The notes under the pieces were generated by a model. That model searched no databases. It was not told the DNA's origin and was given only the letters and a program-made list of their open reading frames with translations. From NCBI GenBank assembly GCA_949592205.1, contig CATIUR010000001.1, positions 210,744,250 through 210,808,249 of the forward strand: 64,000 nt of DNA. Reading direction: 5' to 3'. The DNA is from Helichrysum umbraculigerum. Lineage: Eukaryota > Streptophyta > Magnoliopsida > Asterales > Asteraceae. A program made the position numbers and the translations under genes. Shown in pieces: positions 57,979 through 64,000 of the stretch (position 1 is its first letter; each line of letters starts with the position of its first letter).

Positions 57979-59965
57979 TGTAACATCCCCAAATCGAGCC
58001 TAGAAGAAAAAGGTATTTTCTTTAAATTATTTATGCGATTTATAATTTTACCTGTGTTTGATTTTAAATTTAATAGGTAAATGAGCCTCAGGAAATATTG
58101 TGACTATTAAAATGTTAGCTGTTTTAGATAATTTTAGGTAACGGTAAAATAAAATAATTTTATCGCAATTGAAATCGAGGTTCCAGACAATAGATTTAAA
58201 ACGGGTATAATTTATACCCAAAATGGCTGAGTCATAACCACAGGTCGACACCTGTGGCTTCAGGGTATTAACATTTCATTTCTTCCATGTTTTCATTTCT
58301 TCTTCTTTCAAAGAATTTTTAGACATCAAACAAATAATCTGATTTCTTCAATTCAAGGCTATGATCTTGATTTCATAGTGTTCTTCATCTTCTTTATTTC
58401 ATAAGCATCTCCATTGTAAGTGTAATCCTCTATTTTCATGTAGGAACTTGAATTAGTTGAAATGGTTGATTTAATAGCATGTAATGATGAGATAGAGTAA
58501 ATTCATGTTTAAATGTGGTTGTGTGATGATTTTTGGACTGATTTTATGCTTATCTTAGATATCAATGGTGTTCTTCATGTTATATTGAATAAATTTGAGT
58601 TTTTGGTTGAAACTAGGTTAAATGTGGATGCATGAGTGAAATTAGGAGTTTGATGATGATGATTTGTTGTTATAACATGTTATAGGATGTTAGTTGAGGT
58701 TCTTTTTGGGTTAAAAACATATATGGTATCCGAATTTAGTGAATTTAGACTTTTGGTTCGTGCTGGTGTTCTTGCTGATCTGGGTTTTTGTTGCTGGAAA
58801 CGTGACAAACGCGATCCGGCTAGATAGCCCGGATCGCGTTGCTATGTGTTGTTTTGTCTCAATCCTGATTCCTTCTTCGAAACGCGATCCAGCTCATACA
58901 CCCGGATCGCGTTTGCAAGTGTAAAATGGTTACAGAATATTTTCTTAAGAGGAACGCGATCCCAACCTCCATTGTCCGGATCGCGTTTGCCTTTGTAATT
59001 TTGAAGAAATTGATATTTTGTGAACTTATATGAATCTAACACTTATATTGTTTAGTTATTGATATTCCTTGATTATCAATGTATATAATTGAGTATAGTC
59101 ATAATTAAATTATGAAACGAGTTATTAACTCGTGTTTTAATTGTGTTTACAGAGACACCGAAGACTCAATAAAATAAGACTTTTGAGTTGGAGACTGAGA
59201 CTGACAGGTGAGTGGACTGGTTCTCACAATTTAATCTTGGTGTTAACAGTTAGTTGCATCAATTTTTAAGTTGCTTGTATTGACTGATTTATCGTTATGA
59301 TAATGATAGGATTGTAGATTAAACTTGTGGTTTGATAGATTGATTGTTTGCTAGTAAATAATTCCATGATGGGTTGGAATGATAGAGGTCAATTTTGGGT
59401 TTAGTTGCTATAGGTTAATCTTTATGGGTCGGATGAACATTCGTTGTGATTTAATCCATATTGGTTAAAGATAGCAATAAACTATCGGTAAAAATCTCTG
59501 TATTGGCCCGCAGTTGATTATTAAGTGTTCTTGGAGTGCCACTGCGGACTGAGGGTATCTCAAGAACCACCGATCCTCTGTTTGATTGTTTATTTAGATG
59601 ATTGTTGTAAATTGATTGTTATACTAAGTTAGATTGTTAGATTTAGTTCATTCACTTAGCTTTGTGCTAATTCCCCACCTACTTTTGCAGGTTAACTTTT
59701 GGGATATGATTAGGCAATGGTGTTGTTTTGAAGAAATGTTTGACAATGGAAACTCTGATCGTTTTGGATAAATCATGTTTTGTTAACATAACACCCAGTT
59801 ATTGTATTAGCGTTGTAATTATACTTAATACTTATAAACTTGTAATGTTTTGGTATGACTAAATGTCGTATATATAATGTTATATCTATATTGGTATGAA
59901 TGGGATTTACGCTTCCGAAATTAAAAAAAAAAAAAAAAAAAAGTCTTAAATAGTGGGGTGTTATA
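57979..59965 (+). repeat. 3' LTR of T2
   Basis: 1987-bp partner of the 5' LTR. Differences include 51180 T versus 58012 G and 52711 C versus 59543 T. Confidence 0.94.
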
Positions 59966-59970
59966 ATGGT

Positions 59971-61022
59971 GGGATCAAAAGTTAGTAAGATCTAATGGTT
60001 AAAAATTAAAGTCAATCCATAACTGATTGGTCAACTCACCTGGAACCATAAATATGGATAATTGTGAAAGGGATACCCCATTAACCATAGTTTGGGTTTA
60101 GGTTGAGACCTTTTGACCCTCAAATCTGAACTCGTTAACCCAAAAAATGTCAACCATTTTAATTTATTGGACATATTTCGCACGCATAAGTTGGTGTCAA
60201 CGGGTTAAGCCACCAACTCATAAATTATTTTTTCCTTAAATTACAATTTATCAACTTGTTTACTGAAATGGAACATGTGGGTCTTTTTGTGGATGGGTAA
60301 TTTTGACCCGTTTATCATGTTAGTTTAGGTTTATGTTGAATATTTTTGACCCGCAAATCTAAACCCCCTAATTTGATACAACTTGAATTAACACACATGT
60401 ACATCTAATTATAGTAACTAATATTTGAGAAATATTAACTTACAAATATCCAATCTAGTTATTAAGTAAGGCAATTACAAGATTATTGTGTTACAATAAT
60501 ACGATAAATCGCTATTTTAGTTGTTTGTACTATCTGCATTAAATGTTTAATTAAAAATGTAGAATAATAATAAGATTATACGTTTCTAACATTTTATTAT
60601 TTATTATATTTAAGTATCATCTTGATGATGATGATGATGATAATAAATGATTATTTCTATCTCAATGATTTTCTATTCATGAATTAGTATTCGTTTAATA
60701 TCATTTGAATTATAATATAATATAATTAGCAATAAGAAATCAATATTAAATTTTTTGGTTTTTAATGTATGTACATTTAACATAAATGTTTGTACTCTAT
60801 GTTAAACTCTTTATAATATTTCTGTAACTTCCATCATTATGAAAAGACAAATAAATATTAGGTTATATATTTTGTAACCGAAATTAATTTTGATATATTA
60901 ATTTTATAATAAATTGCATTTATTATATGTGTTTCAAAGTTGAATGAGATAGTTAAAAGGGCAAAATAGTAATTTACTATTACTCTTTTTAAGACTTTGT
61001 TTCAAACTTTTTATATATTAGT
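59971..61022. other. Helitron H2 body, right of T2
   Basis: AT-rich, with repeated phrases of the TTGACCCG/GGGTTAAG kind, and no coding region recognised. Confidence 0.35.
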
Positions 61023-61027
61023 ATAGA

Positions 61028-62407
61028 TATAGATATGTAACAAATAAATTAAAAATCAATATAATGAACTATTACTTCTCGCTTTTTGTATATATTTGAT
61101 GGCTTGTTTTCCTGGTAGCATATTTTGGTGACATGAAAACTAAGTATGTTAAAATCTTGTCTACCACGTTATAAAAATAACCGGTGTCATATTAGAATAT
61201 CAGTTATGTCATATGTGTATATAATAGCAAAAAATGAATATACGTATTACACACACACACAAAAAACGATTATAACTAATTACAAAATGGAAACTCGTTA
61301 GTTATTAGTAAGATACATTTATATAGGCTACAATCCTAGAAATATAACAAATATTAATGTTCACATGTGTATAACGTGAATTACACGTGAACAATCACGT
61401 ATTCGGTATTCCTTGTGGTTCTTCAAATTCTCAACTTTATAATGGTTCTCATTTGAACCTTCAACGTAACGATATGATTGATAATATGTTAAAATCATTG
61501 GTAAGTATAACGAGACGGAAATATTCTATGATATGTGTCGATAGTGATTAGATTATGCCTATGTTTTAGAGCTCATATTTTCGCGATTTTTATAATTATA
61601 CACGTCCAAAGAGCAACGGATAAAATATGAAAGTCGCATCTTTAATCTTTCACATTTCTGAAATTTGTAAAAAATATTTTTTTCTTTTTTTTTTGGCATT
61701 TGACGTGTGTAGTTTACTGTACATATTATTTTCTCAGTAATTATTGTATAAATAAATAATGAAATGCATAATAAATAATGATGTGACTAACTACACTACA
61801 AAAAGTCAAAAACTTGGGACTCTACTTTAATACCACGTTCAAAGTCCAATAAAATTAAGCAACAAGTCAAGGTTGTGGTATAAAACACACCAGCAAAACT
61901 ATAACCCAAACTTATAGTCAGTGATGTGCACTAATTCCACCCATACTTTAAGATTACCATTTAACCCAAACACACCTATTACTCAAAACCCGCCTGAGCC
62001 ATCAACCTAACCACCCCATATCATCAATCGCCCATGTTAGACGAATGCATTTATATCGATGGTTAAATACATGTGTTCATTAGGTATGTAACCTAAATTA
62101 AACTATCGATGCCTACTACTAAGGATTCACAATATATAATAAAAACTGTAGAAATGATCAATAATGCAACTCAGAAGAGCTAATGAGTTAATGACCATGA
62201 GTACAAACAAACTGTTGACTGTTGAAGTACATAAAGCACATCATCAGATTTTTCTTTTCCTACAACTATTATGCGTCTCTGTGATTAAAAATCCTATAAG
62301 ATTGTACGAAAGAGTTTACCCGACCTTTTTGTACCTCTTTCCCTGACTACAGATTTTGAACATCTAGATTTAGATTTACCTCAAAGAAGTGCATGATTCA
62401 AACAAGA
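61028..62407. other. Intergenic region upstream of 62408
   Basis: Contains a diverged relative of a MITE 2 arm (about 61360-61460, TTCACATGTGTATAACGTG.. and GGTTCTCATTTGAACC) and a CACTACAAAAAG near 61793 that looks like a CACTA end without a partner. The last few hundred bases should include the 3' untranslated region of the minus-strand gene. Confidence 0.4.
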
Positions 62408-64000
62408 CTAAACTACAGGATCAGTTGGTGGTGGTGGGTTGTCATGCTCTTCAGGCTTAGACTTGTTAAAGGATTTCTGTCTTTCGGGTATGGGGACATA
62501 AGCCTCGGTTGCCTTTTTAAAAGAGTCGTTTGCAGAAGGGTCACGAGGGCTCACCAACTTCTTTTCAACATCTTCAAACTTTGCAGTGGCCCATGGTGCA
62601 GTGCCTACGGTCTTTGAGCTGGGGCCATCTATTGTAAGGGTTGATGCCTCATCCCTAGAAGCATACCACATGTTACCACATGCAGTACACTCGAGCTGCA
62701 AACATGAACACAAGTAACCAATGAACATAAATAGTGATCTGTAAATTTCTATTAACGAAGTTCAGGGCATCGAGTAAAGTTCTTTTGGGAGCTTAATAGT
62801 AAGAACCTGGTATCGATCAACATGTCCAGCTGATATGATCTCTATCAAACGAACTTTTTTCTCTGTGCATCTTTTACAGCGAGCATCTGTCATCTGCACA
62901 GATATAATGAGTATCAGAATTACAAATATAAGTTGGAGGCTGCAATGGAACAAATATAGAAGTATTGAAGAAAAATTAGGAGGAATGTTACCTGAACTTG
63001 TGTATCCTCTTCAGGCTCTTTGCTTGCTATCTCCTCTGCAGTCAATCCCTCCTAAAAGTAGAGGTAAAGAAAATGAAATTTAAACATGTTTCATGATGTC
63101 AGATTTCTAACAAAGAACCGCAAAAAGGACATGAAAACATCACAGATTTGAATTAATACAATCATAACATATAGATAGCCAGGTGAAAAATGAATTCCTT
63201 TTTTTTTTTCATCTACTTATACCTTCAATTCATTAGGAGACATGTTCAAAATTTTTGAAGCTTCCAATTCTCCCTTTAAGAGGCGCAGAGCTAGTTGTGC
63301 ATTTTTCTGCAAGTAAATACACACATACAAGATCAGATGACAAGAGAAAATAGAGACCTTCAATCATAAATGATAACAGAACCATTTTTCTCTACACATT
63401 GAGTCTAGGAGATGAACACCTTAAATCAAGGTAGATAATTAGACTTAAACATCATAATAATTGTTCTGATAAATTTGTGTTTACCTTAAGATTAAAGCAT
63501 AGCTGCCGCAGCTTCTGGTTATATTTCAGATAATCTGAAGAAAGAGACTCCTGTGAGGCTTGCTCAAGTGCAGCTACAGCACGAACAGCATCATCGGGCC
63601 ACAGAGGTGATCCTGTTCCATTCTGCCACAAGGTAATTGATAATAATGCATATTAATCGTAAAATACCCAAAGCATAAACAATGAATTGATTTCAGTACT
63701 AAAGAGGTGATCGAACTCCAAGCTTACATTAGGAATTTTGTCTTCAGGGCCATTTGAAGAAAGATTATTAGCTCCTTCATTTTCCTTCCCAACACTCTGA
63801 CTACCATCTACATTTTTGCATACGTACTGTACACCTTCTAGAAGTTTCTCCAACCATTTATCACGATAGTTATCACCCGTTACAGCATCAAACTTGACTA
63901 GAATATTATAATATTCTGAAGCAATACTGTTGCAACTTCCTGGTGTTTCTGACCTTGACAATGGCCCGGACTTGTTGCTTGCATCCTCATCTCTAGTAAC
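62408..64000 (-). CDS. TFIIS-type zinc-ribbon protein, 3' part of a spliced gene
   Basis: Six exons can be placed on the minus strand: 63728 to beyond 64000, 63485-63622, 63223-63306, 62992-63051, 62807-62893 and 62408-62695 (stop). Every intron has GT..AG ends, and the four complete internal exons have lengths divisible by three. The joined exons give a central part like the TFIIS middle domain (NAQLALRLLKGELEASK.., LTAEEIASKE) and then a CxxC-x25-CxxC zinc ribbon (CKRC..CTAC, then GNMWYASR). Known TFIIS ribbons carry an Asp-Glu pair at the hairpin tip that stimulates RNA cleavage by RNA polymerase II. Here that place reads SAGHVD, so cleavage activity is doubtful. The C-terminal ~80 residues (APWATAKFEDVEKKLVSP.., ending PPPPTDPVV) are unfamiliar. 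A nuclear role is inferred from the fold. The N-terminus lies outside the window. Confidence 0.8.

Larger units (their letters stand above)
51142..59970 (+). mobile_element. Ty3/gypsy chromovirus T2 (Tekay-like), young but with stops
   Basis: The element is 51147-59965 with the duplication ATGGT at 51142-51146 and 59966-59970. It has 5' LTR 51147-53131, primer site 53135-53146, a gag-pol frame, purine tract AAGGAGGGG (57965-57973) and 3' LTR 57979-59965. By eye the LTRs differ at about five substitutions plus A-run length, which points to recent insertion. Confidence 0.95.
50515..61027 (-). mobile_element. Helitron H2 carrying gypsy T2
   Basis: Read on the minus strand, the 5' end is TCTATACTAATATATAAAAAG at 61027, preceded by A. 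The 3' end is GGGCAACGCCC, then GGGTAAAATACTAG ending at 50515 and followed by T. These fit Helitron rules (TC.., hairpin, CTAG, A/T insertion). Without T2 the body is about 1.7 kb and has no Rep/helicase. The pairing of the two ends is inferred from orientation and position. Confidence 0.6.

Noticed and set aside
61785..61800. CACTACAAAAAG resembling a CACTA transposon end
   Set aside because: No inverted partner end, 3-bp duplication or transposase is visible nearby.

Overview
The window is nuclear DNA of a flowering plant, most likely a eudicot. The evidence is two plant-type host genes, Ty3/gypsy chromovirus (Tekay-like) and Ty1/copia retroelements with 5-bp target duplications, a gene spliced by GT..AG introns, and AT-rich spacers. 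Asteraceae is my guess from the style of the gag protein at the left end, and it is only an inference. About two thirds of the window is nested transposable elements.

Left block (1-19162). Element A is a gypsy-type element on the minus strand with gag, primer site and a 3.0-kb LTR. It sits in an older LTR, B. An older minus-strand LTR, D, is split by copia element C (8075-17893, TSD GTCTC). Element C is itself split by solo LTR E (14347-16973, TSD TTAGG).

Middle block (19163-34193). A 2.75-kb LTR element with 176-bp LTRs (TSD ATTAT) encloses an inverted, decayed copia pol. Solo LTR F (23207-34188, TSD ACTTA) is split by T1 (23612-32750, TSD TTTAA). T1 is a structurally complete Tekay-like element with almost identical LTRs and an uninterrupted gag-pol frame.

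Right block (34194-64000). Two MITEs embedded in (TA)n tracts are followed by a host HAD phosphatase gene of the PYRP2 type (40878-41960, minus). Next comes a four-level nest: a palindromic element is split by Helitron H1 (42981-49540), which holds a hAT-type element (44096-49204, TSD CTAATAGT), which holds a gag-less Ale/Retrofit-like copia (44302-48361, TSD TCATT). A second Helitron, H2 (50515-61027, minus), carries gypsy T2 (51147-59965, TSD ATGGT). T2 has young LTRs, but its gag-pol frame is cut by three TAG codons. The window ends in the 3' half of a multi-exon gene for a TFIIS-type zinc-ribbon protein (62408 to beyond 64000, minus).

The most unusual pattern is inside the LTRs. Six LTR families here each carry a private cluster of short palindromes. 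In the related LTRs A, B and E the arrays sit at equivalent places, but the stem sequences differ, with both arms changed together. Several of the same LTRs also share a 5' splice-site-like sequence. This suggests structured, spliced long leaders or repeated regulatory sites.
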